A stretch of DNA of 64,000 nucleotides from Emcibacter sp. (GTDB taxonomy: Bacteria > Pseudomonadota > Alphaproteobacteria > Sphingomonadales > Emcibacteraceae): NCBI GenBank assembly GCA_021647465.1, contig JAKIUQ010000001.1, positions 124,001 to 188,000 on the forward strand, read 5' to 3'. The position numbers and the translations under genes are program-made. Shown in pieces: positions 1-9,214 of this stretch. The notes below the pieces were generated by a model, which made no database searches, was not told the origin of the DNA, and saw only the letters and a list, made by a program, of their open reading frames with translations. Each line of letters starts with the position of its first letter. Positions within the stretch are counted from its first letter, which is position 1.

Positions 1-1
1 G

Positions 2-1003
2 GAATATATTGATCAAATGATCGCGATGACATCGGACTTGATTGATAAAGGCCATGCCTATGAAAAGGACGGCCATGTTCTGTTTTCTGTGCCGAGTATG
101 GCAGATTACGGCGCACTTTCTGGCCGAAAACTAGAAGATATGATTGCTGGTGCGCGGGTCGATGTCGCGTCTTATAAGAAAGATGCCGCAGATTTTATCC
201 TCTGGAAACCTTCGGCGCAGACCCAACCGGGCTGGGACAGCCCATGGGGGCGCGGCCGTCCCGGATGGCATCTGGAATGTAGTTGTATGATCGAGGATAA
301 CTTTGGCAAAACCATTGATATTCATGGCGGCGGCCTGGATTTAATTTTTCCCCACCATGAAAATGAAATTGCCCAAAGCCGCTGCGCCCATGATGGCGCG
401 CCCTTGGCAAACTATTGGATGCATAATGGTTACCTTACGGTTGAGGGCGAAAAAATGTCAAAATCCCTCGGCAATTTCGTTACCGTCCATGAATTATTAG
501 AGGAATTCCCCGGCAAGGGCGAAGCGATCCGCATGTGCCTGCTCAGCGCCCATTATCGCCAACCCGTAGATTTCAGTCGGGAAGGCATAAAACAAGCCCA
601 AAAACAGCTGGATCGTTGGTACAGATTGACCAAAGACGTTAAGGCAGAAGGGATTAAGATGTCGGAATCTATTCTGGAGGCCCTGCGCGATGACCTGAAT
701 ACGCCGAGGGCCATTGCCGAACTGAACAGCCTTGCCAAGAAAGCCGTGAATGATGATACGGCAAAGAAACAACTAAAAGCAGCGGCTAATCTATTTGGGC
801 TTCTGGAGCAGGATGACTGGTTTACGGCAGCAGGCGATGATAACGCCATTTCTGAAGAAATGATCGAAAAATTAATATATGAGCGTGCGCAGGCCAAGAA
901 GAACAAAAAATTCGCCCGGGCCGATGAAATTCGTAACATGCTGGAAAAACAAGGTATTTTTCTTCTTGATGGCCCAGATGGCACCATGTGGGAGCGGAAG
1001 TAA
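2..1003 (+). CDS. cysS: Cysteinyl-tRNA synthetase, 3' part
   Basis: Charges tRNA-Cys with cysteine in the cytoplasm. The reading frame is open from the window edge, so the N-terminal part with the HIGH motif lies outside; about 333 residues remain. Visible are the zinc-site segment (WHLECSCM and the later HHENE), the KMSKS loop (EGEKMSKSLGNF) and the helical C-terminal anticodon-binding region ending MWERK. Length and motif order fit a normal class I CysRS. It runs rightward and ends 13 bp before the convergent pncC gene, with no obvious terminator hairpin between. Identity is very secure; only the missing 5' end limits the call. Confidence 0.97.
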   Translation, partial: EYIDQMIAMTSDLIDKGHAYEKDGHVLFSVPSMADYGALSGRKLEDMIAGARVDVASYKKDAADFILWKPSAQTQPGWDSPWGRGRPGWHLECSCMIEDNFGKTIDIHGGGLDLIFPHHENEIAQSRCAHDGAPLANYWMHNGYLTVEGEKMSKSLGNFVTVHELLEEFPGKGEAIRMCLLSAHYRQPVDFSREGIKQAQKQLDRWYRLTKDVKAEGIKMSESILEALRDDLNTPRAIAELNSLAKKAVNDDTAKKQLKAAANLFGLLEQDDWFTAAGDDNAISEEMIEKLIYERAQAKKNKKFARADEIRNMLEKQGIFLLDGPDGTMWERK

Positions 1004-1016
1004 TGTCAGGGAAAAG

Positions 1017-1508
1017 TCAGGTCATTACCTTTTGAAATAACGTTAAAGCCGCCACCACGGTTGCCTCTCTGACCTTGTCCCGTCCTATATTCCCAAATAG
1101 ATGCTTTTCATGCAGGGTAATGCCATGCCGGCTTGCGCAGGCCATATGAACGAGGCCGACGGGCTTTTCGGTGCTGCCGCCGCCGGGGCCGGCGATGCCG
1201 GTGACGGAAACGGCGGCATTGGCCGATGATTTTTCCAGCGCGCCTTTTGCCATGGCGATGGCGGTTTCTTGTGTGACCGCCCCGCCGATGCGCAGGGTTT
1301 CGGCACTGACCCCCAACATATCCATCTTGGCCCGGTTGGTATAGGTGATGAAGCCTCTGTCAACCACGTCCGATGATCCGGCGATCCCGGTCAGGGCGGC
1401 CATGATCAATCCGCCGGTACAGGATTCTGCGGTGGCCAGATGAAAGCCTTTGTCCCGCGCCAGTTGTAACGTCGCGGCGGCAAGCTTGATAATATCATCA
1501 GAGAACAT
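1017..1508 (-). CDS. pncC: CinA C-terminal domain protein, NMN amidohydrolase
   Basis: A stand-alone CinA C-terminal (PncC) domain of about 163 residues. Family members deamidate nicotinamide mononucleotide to nicotinate mononucleotide, recycling NMN released by the NAD-dependent DNA ligase. The family signature ATAESCTGGLI near the N-terminus and VSVTGIAGPGGGS further on are intact. The N-terminal MoCF-like domain of full CinA is absent, as usual in proteobacteria. I chose the internal ATG at 1508; a start at 1523 would add five residues and overlap pgpA more. Either way the gene overlaps the 3' end of pgpA, so it is probably translated in the ispDF-pgpA-pncC transcript. Confidence 0.9.
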   Translation of the reverse strand: MFSDDIIKLAAATLQLARDKGFHLATAESCTGGLIMAALTGIAGSSDVVDRGFITYTNRAKMDMLGVSAETLRIGGAVTQETAIAMAKGALEKSSANAAVSVTGIAGPGGGSTEKPVGLVHMACASRHGITLHEKHLFGNIGRDKVREATVVAALTLFQKVMT

Positions 1509-1998
1509 AAATATAAAATCCAATCACGATTGCGGCGCCCATAAATCCGGCGATCACATCATCCATCATCACGCCATACGCGTCATGGCGGTCATCAAAA
1601 ATCTTGATGGGCCAGGGTTTATAGATGTCAAATACGCGAAAGGCGATAAAGGCCAGAAACATTGGGCCAATGGATAGGGGGATGGTTGCCGTCATGGCGG
1701 CAATGGGCAGGCAGGCAATCCACTGGCCGGCCACCTCATCAATGACGATTTCGCCGGGGTCAGTTTTTCCGGTTTCATCCATATAAACTTTCGAAGCCCA
1801 AAGTCCGGCCATAAATACAAGGATGATGGCCACAGACAAGCCCATGGGGCCAAAGCGTTCAATGATGATCCAGGCAAAGGGCAGGGCGGCCAGTGATCCC
1901 ATGGTGCCGGGCGCTTTGGGGGCAAGGCCGGAATAAAACCATGTGGCCAGCAATAAGGCCGGATGAATTGCGGATTTTGACCATTTATCGACGAACAT
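1498..1998 (-). CDS. pgpA: Phosphatidylglycerophosphatase A
   Basis: Dephosphorylates phosphatidylglycerol phosphate in the inner membrane during phosphatidylglycerol synthesis. The 166-residue protein is the usual family length. It carries the PgpA signature SGLAPKAPGTMGSLAALP near the N-terminus, a conserved acidic segment VIDEVAGQWIA, and several hydrophobic stretches that fit membrane helices. It sits 31 bp after ispDF and overlaps pncC by about 11 bp on the same strand, so the three are likely one operon. Identity is secure from the motifs and length. Confidence 0.93.
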   Translation of the reverse strand: MFVDKWSKSAIHPALLLATWFYSGLAPKAPGTMGSLAALPFAWIIIERFGPMGLSVAIILVFMAGLWASKVYMDETGKTDPGEIVIDEVAGQWIACLPIAAMTATIPLSIGPMFLAFIAFRVFDIYKPWPIKIFDDRHDAYGVMMDDVIAGFMGAAIVIGFYIYVL

Positions 1999-2029
1999 AT
2001 TTTATTCTCTCTATTCTTTTTTATTCACA

Positions 2030-3202
2030 CTACTCTGGTAATCTGACGGTTACAATGGCTTGGGCGGCGATGCCTTCTTTGCGGCCTGTAAAACCAAGCT
2101 TTTCCGTTGTGGTGGCTTTTATGCTGACGCGCGAGGGGGTAATATCCAGAATGTTGGCGATATTGTCTCTCATGGCTTGGGCGTGGGGTGATATTTTTGG
2201 CGTTTCGCAAATGATTGTCAGGTCAATATTATTGATAATGCCTTGCTTTTCCTTAACCAGCTGCGCGGCATGCTTGAGGAATATGTCTGAACTGGCCCCT
2301 TTCCATTGATCGTCACTGGGCGGGAAATGCTGACCGATATCGCTTGCGCCAATGGCACCCAGAACGGCATCGGTTAACGCATGCAGGGCCACATCAGCAT
2401 CCGAATGGCCTTTTAATTTCTGGTCATGGTCGATCGCAATGCCGCCCAATATCACCTGATTGCCATTTTCAAAGGCATGGACATCAATCCCAAGCCCGCT
2501 GCGCATATCTGTAAGGTTATTCTTAATCATATTTTCGGCCTTTTGCAGGTCTTCATGAGTGGTTATTTTAAAATTACTGTCTTCGCCGGCTATGGTTAAA
2601 ACCTGAACGCCGCAGGATTCCGCGATGGCGGCATCGTCGGTCATTTCCCGGCTTTCCATTCTTTTATGTGCCATGAATATCAGCTTGTAACGGAAGGCCT
2701 GCGGCGTTTGCGCCAGCGCCAGCTTATTGCGATCAATGGTTTCTTTTATTCTGTCCTTGCTGATCAGCTTAACGGTATCAACCACGGGGAGGACAGGAAC
2801 AACCGCGCCATGATCGGTAGCGGCCATGATAATATCCTCAATATGTTTTGGTGTGATGAAAGGACGGGCAGCATCATGAATTAAAACCAGATCAGGTTCA
2901 TCCTGACCAAGGCTCTGCAAGCCGTTCATAACAGATTGTTGCCGTGTTGTTCCGCCGATTACGGGGTCAAGGAGGGTTCTCGCCTGATTTGTTTGGACGA
3001 ATGATTGGGTGGATAGATCATATAATGCGCGGTCATCCGGATGAATAACGCACTGAATCAAGTCAATATAGGGCACTTTGGCAAAAGTTTCGATGGTGCG
3101 TTCAAGGATTGTTTTTCCGCAAACTGATATATATTGCTTGGGAATTTCCCCGCCTGCTCTATGGCCTCTTCCCGCAGCAACTATTATTACGGCAACCCTC
3201 AT
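2030..3202 (-). CDS. ispDF: Bifunctional IspD/IspF, MEP pathway of isoprenoid synthesis
   Basis: A fusion of two MEP-pathway enzymes. Residues about 1-225 are IspD (4-diphosphocytidyl-methylerythritol synthase), with the nucleotide-binding start VIIVAAGRGHRAGGEIPKQY and LIHDAARPFI. From about residue 232 follows IspF (MEcPP synthase), with GIDVHAF and HSDADVALHALTDA, which hold the metal-binding Asp and His residues. Such fusions are common in alphaproteobacteria, where IspD, IspE and IspF are thought to associate. It is first in a leftward operon with pgpA and pncC and is divergent from dusB across about 180 bp. No frameshift or missing catalytic segment is seen. Confidence 0.96.
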   Translation of the reverse strand: MRVAVIIVAAGRGHRAGGEIPKQYISVCGKTILERTIETFAKVPYIDLIQCVIHPDDRALYDLSTQSFVQTNQARTLLDPVIGGTTRQQSVMNGLQSLGQDEPDLVLIHDAARPFITPKHIEDIIMAATDHGAVVPVLPVVDTVKLISKDRIKETIDRNKLALAQTPQAFRYKLIFMAHKRMESREMTDDAAIAESCGVQVLTIAGEDSNFKITTHEDLQKAENMIKNNLTDMRSGLGIDVHAFENGNQVILGGIAIDHDQKLKGHSDADVALHALTDAVLGAIGASDIGQHFPPSDDQWKGASSDIFLKHAAQLVKEKQGIINNIDLTIICETPKISPHAQAMRDNIANILDITPSRVSIKATTTEKLGFTGRKEGIAAQAIVTVRLPE

Positions 3203-3289
3203 AACATCATCCTCCCATTCGTTATTTAAGGGGCTAAATCTATCATTCTGGCGTAAAAAAGTCTGTATTTTTCTTGAAGTAATTGTCCT

Positions 3290-3318
3290 TTGACCTGGAA
3301 AGCCTTTTCAGCTATAGT
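3290..3318 (+). promoter_or_regulatory. Sigma-70 type promoter for dusB-ntrBCYX
   Basis: TTGACC at 3290-3295 and TATAGT at 3313-3318 are separated by exactly 17 bp, a near-consensus housekeeping promoter. Transcription would start near 3325, leaving a leader of about 60 bases before dusB. It is the only strong rightward promoter I see before the nitrogen-regulation cluster. Confidence 0.7.
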
Positions 3319-3389
3319 GCCGCGTAATTTTGCTTAAACATTAATCATTAATATGAATTGCTCAAATATTAGACATGACTTGGAAGAAT

Positions 3390-4376
3390 ATGACCATAAA
3401 CATCGGGCCGATTACGCTGGAAGACCCTGTTTTGCTTTGCCCGATGGCCGGCGTGACCGATCTGCCTTTTAGAAGGCTGGTCAAAAGCTTTGGTGCGGGG
3501 CTCGTCACATCTGAAATGATTGCCAGTCAAGCCATGATACGGGATCATAAACGTACCCATAAAATGGCCTATGCGGAAAGCGATGAATATCTGATGTCTG
3601 TACAGCTTGCCGGTCATGACCCTGATATGATGGCGCAGGCCGCAAAAATGAATCAAGATAAAGGGGCCAAAATAATTGACATCAATATGGGCTGCCCCGC
3701 CAAAAAAATTGTTAATGGCTATGCGGGGTCGGCCTTGATGCAGGATTTGACTATTGCCAAAAGCATCTTGGTCGCCGTCGTGGGGGCCGTAGATGTCCCC
3801 GTGACCCTTAAAATGCGTACAGGATGGGATATTACGAACCGCAATGCCCCCGAACTTGCCCGCATTGCCGAGGATGTCGGTATTAAAATGGTGACGGTTC
3901 ATGGCCGAACCAGAAATCAGATGTATAAAGGCAAATCGGACTGGACATTCATCCATCAAGTTAAAGATGCCGTGTCTCTTCCGGTGATCGCCAACGGCGA
4001 TATTGTTACCTGCGAAGATGCCGCAGAAGCCCTGCGTCAATCCGGCGCGGACGGCGTCATGATTGGCCGGGGAGCCTATGGCAGGCCGTGGTTTTTATCA
4101 CAGGTTATTCATTATTTAAAAACCGGTGAAAAACTGCCGGATCCAAGCTTGGCAGAACTCAAATATATTGTGATTAATCATTATCAGGCCATGCTTGATC
4201 ATTACGGCGAAGATGCCGGCAAGAGAATCGCCCGCAAGCATATTTCCTGGTACACAAAGGGATTAAGGGACAGCGCCTTTTTCCGTCAGCAGGTCAATCA
4301 TTTAAGTGATTCAAGCCAGGTGAGAGATATGATTCATCGCTTTTTTGATCCACTGATTGCGGAGGTTGCCGCTTGA
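3390..4376 (+). CDS. dusB: tRNA-dihydrouridine synthase, NifR3/DusB family
   Basis: FMN-dependent reduction of uridine to dihydrouridine in tRNA D-loops. The N-terminus LCPMAGVTDLPFR and the catalytic-cysteine segment INMGCPAKKIVNGYAGSALM are characteristic of the NifR3/DusB group, as is MIGRGAYGRPW near the FMN phosphate site. I prefer the ATG at 3390, which has GGAAGA a few bases upstream, over the upstream ATG at 3375; the alternative adds five residues. The stop overlaps the ntrB start, so it leads the classic alphaproteobacterial nifR3-ntrB-ntrC-ntrY-ntrX operon. The link with nitrogen regulation is positional; the enzyme itself modifies tRNA. Confidence 0.94.
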   Translation: MTINIGPITLEDPVLLCPMAGVTDLPFRRLVKSFGAGLVTSEMIASQAMIRDHKRTHKMAYAESDEYLMSVQLAGHDPDMMAQAAKMNQDKGAKIIDINMGCPAKKIVNGYAGSALMQDLTIAKSILVAVVGAVDVPVTLKMRTGWDITNRNAPELARIAEDVGIKMVTVHGRTRNQMYKGKSDWTFIHQVKDAVSLPVIANGDIVTCEDAAEALRQSGADGVMIGRGAYGRPWFLSQVIHYLKTGEKLPDPSLAELKYIVINHYQAMLDHYGEDAGKRIARKHISWYTKGLRDSAFFRQQVNHLSDSSQVRDMIHRFFDPLIAEVAA

Positions 4377-5461
4377 AACAGCAAAATGTCATAAGTCAGG
4401 ATTTGATTTTAAATTCCCTGCCGGATTCCATTGTCGTGGTAAGTAAGGAAAATCAGATCACTTATGTGAATAATGCGGCGGAACAATTGTTTTTTTCAGG
4501 GGCAAAGATGCTTCTTAAGCGTAAGTTGGAAGAGGTCGTCTCTCACGATAGTCCTCTGGTGGCGATCATTGATCAATCCCGGCAAAGCAAGGCCATTATT
4601 TCTGAATATGACATTATGCTGGCCAGTCCTAAATATGGCCATAAGCGTGTGGATATCCATGCCTCCCCTCTTATAGACAGGGAGGGAGAAATGGTTATTC
4701 AACTGCAGGAAAGAAGCATCGCCCAGAAAATCAGTCAACAGCTAAATCATAGAGGTGCCGCGCGGTCGGTCGCAGGCATGGCGTCTGTTTTGGCCCATGA
4801 GATTAAAAACCCCTTGTCCGGCATTCGGGGCTCGGCGCAGCTTTTAGAGCAGGACGCCAGTGAAGAGGATAAAGACCTCACGCGCCTGATCTGTGAAGAA
4901 ACGGACCGGATTTGCGCGCTCGTCGATCGTATGGAGGTTTTCTCCAATAACAAACCAATTGTGCCGGAAGATATCAATATCCATTCAGTGTTGGAACATG
5001 TCCGCAAACTGGCCCAGAACGGCTTTGGTAAACATGTGACATTCAAGGAAGTGTACGACCCTTCCATTCCATCAGCGCGCGGTGACAAGGGGCAGTTGAT
5101 TCAGGTTTTCCTGAATTTGATTAAAAATGCTGTTGAGGCTTTGCCGCAGTCAAAGAGCGGGGAGGTGACCTTGACGACGGCCTACCGTCATGGGGTAAGG
5201 GTTGCCGTTGCAGGATCCGGGGAACGTATGCATCTGCCGCTGGAAATATGCGTGATTGATAATGGCAGCGGCATTATGGATGATTTAAAACCGCATTTAT
5301 TTGATCCGTTTGTAACCACAAAACTCTCTGGCACTGGCTTGGGGCTTGCGCTCGTGGCAAAAATAATTGGCGATCATGGCGGCATTATTGAATGTGATAC
5401 GGCCCGGGAAAATACGATTTTCAGGGTATTGTTGCCAAGCTATAAAGGACAAGGGTTATGA
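4373..5461 (+). CDS. ntrB: Nitrogen regulation sensor kinase NtrB
   Basis: Soluble histidine kinase that phosphorylates or dephosphorylates NtrC according to PII signalling of nitrogen status. A PAS domain covers about residues 10-120. The phosphoacceptor His142 lies in VLAHEIKNPLSG, followed by the ATP-binding domain with LIKNAVEA, VIDNGSGI and GTGLGLALV. No transmembrane segment is visible, as expected for NtrB. The start is TTG, overlapping the dusB stop, with GGAGG seven bases upstream at 4361-4365, which makes this start convincing. Its stop overlaps the ntrC start in ATGA, indicating translational coupling. Length of 362 residues is normal. Confidence 0.95.
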   Translation: MKQQNVISQDLILNSLPDSIVVVSKENQITYVNNAAEQLFFSGAKMLLKRKLEEVVSHDSPLVAIIDQSRQSKAIISEYDIMLASPKYGHKRVDIHASPLIDREGEMVIQLQERSIAQKISQQLNHRGAARSVAGMASVLAHEIKNPLSGIRGSAQLLEQDASEEDKDLTRLICEETDRICALVDRMEVFSNNKPIVPEDINIHSVLEHVRKLAQNGFGKHVTFKEVYDPSIPSARGDKGQLIQVFLNLIKNAVEALPQSKSGEVTLTTAYRHGVRVAVAGSGERMHLPLEICVIDNGSGIMDDLKPHLFDPFVTTKLSGTGLGLALVAKIIGDHGGIIECDTARENTIFRVLLPSYKGQGL

Positions 5462-6906
5462 CCGGTAAAATGCTGTTAATAGCAGATGATGACAAGGCCA
5501 TACGCACAGTATTGTCCAAGGCTTTGGAAAGAGAGGGTTATGAGGTTAAATTAACCAGTAATGCTGCCACCCTATGGCGCTGGGTATCCAACGGAGAGGG
5601 CGATCTGGTGATCACGGATGTTGTCATGCCCGATGAGAATGGCCTTGATCTTCTGCTGAAGATTAAAAAAATCCGCCCCAATTTGCCTGTGATTGTGATG
5701 TCGGCGCAGAATACCTTGATGACAGCGGTGAAGGCAACGGAACGCGGGGCTTATGATTATCTGCCAAAACCATTTGATTTAAATGAATTAAAGTCCGTTG
5801 TTGCCAAAGCCCTCACGGTAAAGCCTAATGTTGTTGATGCGTCCGCCGTGGGTGATGAGGCAGAGGAATTACCTTTAATTGGCCGTTCGCCGGCTATGCA
5901 AAATGTATATCGCGTTATGGCCCGCCTGATGGCGACTGATCTGACCGTTACCATAACCGGAGAGTCCGGCACCGGGAAAGAACTGGTGGCCAAAGCCCTG
6001 CATGATTTTGGCAAACGTAAAAACAGTCCTTTTGTTGCCCTTAATATGGCGGCAATCCCGAGGGAGTTGATTGAGAGCGAATTATTCGGCCATGAGAAAG
6101 GCGCTTTTACCGGCGCGGAAAGCCGTAGTTCAGGCCGTTTTGAACAAGCGCAAGGCGGAACATTGTTTTTAGATGAAATTGGCGATATGCCGCTTGAGGC
6201 ACAAACTCGATTGCTCCGCGTGCTGCAGGAAGGGGAATATACGGCAGTTGGCGGCAAGAGAACGATAAAAACAGATGTCCGTATTATTTGCGCGACCCAC
6301 CGTGATCTTAAATCTTTGATAGGTCATGGGCTATTCAGGGAAGATTTATATTACCGGTTGAATGTTGTGCCGCTAAGATTGCCGCCTCTGCGAGAGAGAG
6401 TTGAAGATATTAATGATCTCATGCGCCAGTTTTTGAACAGCTATGCTGCAGAAAATTCTCAAGTACCAAAACTTATTGATAAAGAAGCCTTGAATTACCT
6501 CAAACAATATCATTGGCCGGGGAATGTTCGTGAATTGGAAAATTTATGTCAGCGTATCGCTGCGCTGTATGTTGAGGATACGATAACCCTTGAGATTGCC
6601 TGTTCGGAGATGATGCCTTTGCCCGTTGGCGAACAGGTTGAGGGAAATGAGGTTGCCTCTAATGAAACACTTCAAGAATCTATAAATCGTCACCTTAAAC
6701 GTTATTTTGATGCCCATCTTCCCCATGATTTGCCGCCGGCCGGATTATATTCCCGTCTGCTTAGTGAATTTGAGAGACCTTTGATTGAAAATACATTGTC
6801 AGCGACCAGAGGCAACCAGATAAAGGCGGCGGAATTATTAGGGTTGAACCGAAATACCCTGCGCAAAAAAATTAAAGATCTGGATATTGATATCCGGAGA
6901 AGTTAA
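5458..6906 (+). CDS. ntrC: Nitrogen regulation response regulator NtrC
   Basis: Sigma-54 activator partner of NtrB. The receiver domain (about residues 4-120) has the acidic pocket ADDD at 9-12 and phosphoacceptor Asp54. The AAA+ domain contains the Walker A GESGTGKE, the sigma-54 contact motif GAFTGA (in EKGAFTGAESRS), Walker B TLFLDEIGDMP and the arginine-finger region. The C-terminal Fis-type helix-turn-helix reads RGNQIKAAELLGLNRNTLRKK. At 482 residues it is full length. It is coupled to ntrB by a 4-bp overlap and is followed by only 34 bp, holding a palindrome, before ntrY. Expected targets are nitrogen-assimilation genes, none of which lie in this window. Confidence 0.96.
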   Translation: MTGKMLLIADDDKAIRTVLSKALEREGYEVKLTSNAATLWRWVSNGEGDLVITDVVMPDENGLDLLLKIKKIRPNLPVIVMSAQNTLMTAVKATERGAYDYLPKPFDLNELKSVVAKALTVKPNVVDASAVGDEAEELPLIGRSPAMQNVYRVMARLMATDLTVTITGESGTGKELVAKALHDFGKRKNSPFVALNMAAIPRELIESELFGHEKGAFTGAESRSSGRFEQAQGGTLFLDEIGDMPLEAQTRLLRVLQEGEYTAVGGKRTIKTDVRIICATHRDLKSLIGHGLFREDLYYRLNVVPLRLPPLRERVEDINDLMRQFLNSYAAENSQVPKLIDKEALNYLKQYHWPGNVRELENLCQRIAALYVEDTITLEIACSEMMPLPVGEQVEGNEVASNETLQESINRHLKRYFDAHLPHDLPPAGLYSRLLSEFERPLIENTLSATRGNQIKAAELLGLNRNTLRKKIKDLDIDIRRS

Positions 6907-6920
6907 AGACAGATTTGAGA

Positions 6921-6938
6921 TGTTGTAAAATTACAACA
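6921..6938. promoter_or_regulatory. Perfect 18-bp palindrome between ntrC and ntrY
   Basis: TGTTGTAA and TTACAACA form perfect 8-bp arms around a 2-bp centre. The spacer is too short for an RNA hairpin and there is no T-run, so it looks like a dimeric protein binding site rather than a terminator. It fills half of the ntrC-ntrY gap and touches the possible ntrY start at 6941. It does not resemble the known NtrC consensus (TGCACC with a 5-bp spacer). Confidence 0.5.
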
Positions 6939-6940
6939 AT

Positions 6941-9214
6941 ATGATATTCTGCATTCAGATGAATACGATAAACGCTAAAAAATTTAAAAGACTTGGCTCA
7001 TGGGCAAGAAAAGTAAATCTTGCCCGTAAGTCAACTTATGGGTTGGCCATCGCGGCTGTTTTATCTGTTTTGGCAACCTTTGCGACCTTCTCTGATGTTG
7101 GGCCGTTTCTGCCTACGTCCAGTACACTTTTTGTAATGTTGACAGTAAATCTGGCTATTTTGCTTATTTTTGCCGCCATGATTGCGCGGCAAATTGTTCA
7201 ATTAAGGACAGGGCAAAAGTCGGGGCTTGGAAGCTCCCGACTGCATAGGCGTATTATAACCTTATTCAGTATTGTCGCGATCACACCAACGATTATTGTG
7301 GCTATTGTATCCGGAATGTTTTTGGAGTTTGGGCTGCAAAGCTGGTTCAGTGACAAGGTTCGCAGCGCACTTGATAATTCTCAGGCTGTGGCAGAGGCCT
7401 ATATAGAAGAGCATAAAAAGGCTCTGCAGGCCGATGTTTTAGGGGTGGCGAGAGATTTGAATGCACAGGCCTTCAGCCTGACACAGAATCAGCTGTTACT
7501 GGAGCAGGCATTGTCGGTTCAGGCACAGTTTTTATCTCTGTCAGAAGCGATTATATTCGAGCGAAACGGGCAGGTTAAGGCGCGGGCTAAAACCACATTA
7601 AGTTTGATTGGCGATTCATTTCCACTTGCCGCACTTGAAATGGCTGCCAAGGGAGATATTGTGCCGATCATTGGCGGCGATAATGATAACCGTGTGAGAG
7701 TGCTTGTCGCATTGGATGGATTTCTAGGGTATTTCTTATATATCAGTCGTTTTGTTGATCCCAAGGCGCTTGCTCTTGTGAAAAATACCAAGGATGCGCG
7801 ATCGGACTATATGGCCGCACTGAATGAAAAATCCCGGTATAGATTGTGGTTTAATTTAACTTATATCATTATTGCCTTTTTAATTCTTCTTGCCGCGATC
7901 TGGATGGGCATCGGGTTCGCCAGAAAATTGATGGAGCCGATCACAAATTTAGTTGATGCATCGGAAAAAGTAGGTAAGGGGGATTTTACGGCACGCGCGC
8001 CAATTAAAAAAGGCTATGATGATCTGGGGGGGTTGACCAGAGCTTTTAACAAGATGACCCGCCAACTGGATCAGCAGCAAAAGGATATTTTAGAGACCAG
8101 TCTGGAACTTGAAGAGCGGCACCGTTTTATGGAAGCGGTGCTTACCGGCGTTTCGGCGGGCATTATGGGGCTTGATCCATCTGGCAAGGTAACATTGCCG
8201 AATAGGTCTGCGGCAAATCTGCTTAATCTGCCAAAGTCGCAGATTCTTGGGGCGCAAATCCAGACAATAATGCCGGAAGCTGAAAGCCTGTTTAATAAAA
8301 TTCGATTAACGCAATCACAATCTGTACAGGATCAGATTGTGATAGAGCGCGATGATATAAACCTCAATTTAATGGTCAGAATAACGGCAGAGACCAAAAA
8401 TGGTGAAATTCAGGGGTTTGTTATTGCTTTTGATGATATCACCGATCAGGTTGCAGCCCAGAGGACGGCGGCATGGTCTGATATTGCCCAACGTATTGCC
8501 CATGAAATAAAAAACCCGCTGACACCCATTCAATTATCAGCAGAAAGATTAAAACGAAAATACCTGAAGGAAATTAAAAGTGACCCGGCGGTTTTTGTTC
8601 AATGTACGGACACGATTGTCCGGCAGGTGGGTGACCTTCGGCGTATGGTTGATGAGTTCTCCTCTTTTGCGCGGATGCCCGCACCAAATGTCAAAACAGA
8701 AAATCTGGCACAGATTATCAAGCAGGCTTATTTCTTGCAGGAAGTTGCCAACAGCAATATTGAATTTGAATTGAATTGCCCGGCAGAATTTCTGGCGATC
8801 GAATGTGATGCGGCCCAGATTGGACAGGCCTTAACCAATTTGATTAAGAATGCTGCGGAATCGATCGCGGCAATGGAAATCGCTGCGAAGAATGATGGTT
8901 CGGACTATCAGGGCAATATCGAAATATCCATTCAGGATGACGTAAAGGAAACAAGAATTCACATCATTGATAACGGTTCAGGAATTCCTGAACATTTAAT
9001 AGATAAACTGGTCGAGCCTTATGTGACGACGCGAACCAAAGGCACCGGGCTTGGTCTGGCTATTGTCAAAAAGATAATGATGGATCATGGCGGGGAATTA
9101 CTTATGGCGAATAATCCGGGATTGGGGGCAAGGATTACCTTAATATTCAATAAAAATGCCCATATTCAAAAAAATACCTCCGATGACACCGTAAGGATGA
9201 TGTATGGCTCTTGA
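6941..9214 (+). CDS. ntrY: Membrane sensor histidine kinase NtrY
   Basis: Inner-membrane histidine kinase paired with NtrX, implicated in other alphaproteobacteria in nitrogen, redox and envelope control. Two N-terminal membrane helices (about 33-85) and a third at about 105-127 are followed by an extracytoplasmic region and a fourth helix near 303-326. HAMP (about 327-385), PAS (about 395-500) and the kinase core follow, with phosphoacceptor His521 in RIAHEIKNPLTP and ATP-site motifs IIDNGSGIP and GTGLGLAIV. A later ATG at 6959 is also possible; neither start has a clear ribosome binding site. It overlaps ntrX by 11 bp. Length of 757 residues is typical. Confidence 0.94.
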   Translation: MIFCIQMNTINAKKFKRLGSWARKVNLARKSTYGLAIAAVLSVLATFATFSDVGPFLPTSSTLFVMLTVNLAILLIFAAMIARQIVQLRTGQKSGLGSSRLHRRIITLFSIVAITPTIIVAIVSGMFLEFGLQSWFSDKVRSALDNSQAVAEAYIEEHKKALQADVLGVARDLNAQAFSLTQNQLLLEQALSVQAQFLSLSEAIIFERNGQVKARAKTTLSLIGDSFPLAALEMAAKGDIVPIIGGDNDNRVRVLVALDGFLGYFLYISRFVDPKALALVKNTKDARSDYMAALNEKSRYRLWFNLTYIIIAFLILLAAIWMGIGFARKLMEPITNLVDASEKVGKGDFTARAPIKKGYDDLGGLTRAFNKMTRQLDQQQKDILETSLELEERHRFMEAVLTGVSAGIMGLDPSGKVTLPNRSAANLLNLPKSQILGAQIQTIMPEAESLFNKIRLTQSQSVQDQIVIERDDINLNLMVRITAETKNGEIQGFVIAFDDITDQVAAQRTAAWSDIAQRIAHEIKNPLTPIQLSAERLKRKYLKEIKSDPAVFVQCTDTIVRQVGDLRRMVDEFSSFARMPAPNVKTENLAQIIKQAYFLQEVANSNIEFELNCPAEFLAIECDAAQIGQALTNLIKNAAESIAAMEIAAKNDGSDYQGNIEISIQDDVKETRIHIIDNGSGIPEHLIDKLVEPYVTTRTKGTGLGLAIVKKIMMDHGGELLMANNPGLGARITLIFNKNAHIQKNTSDDTVRMMYGS

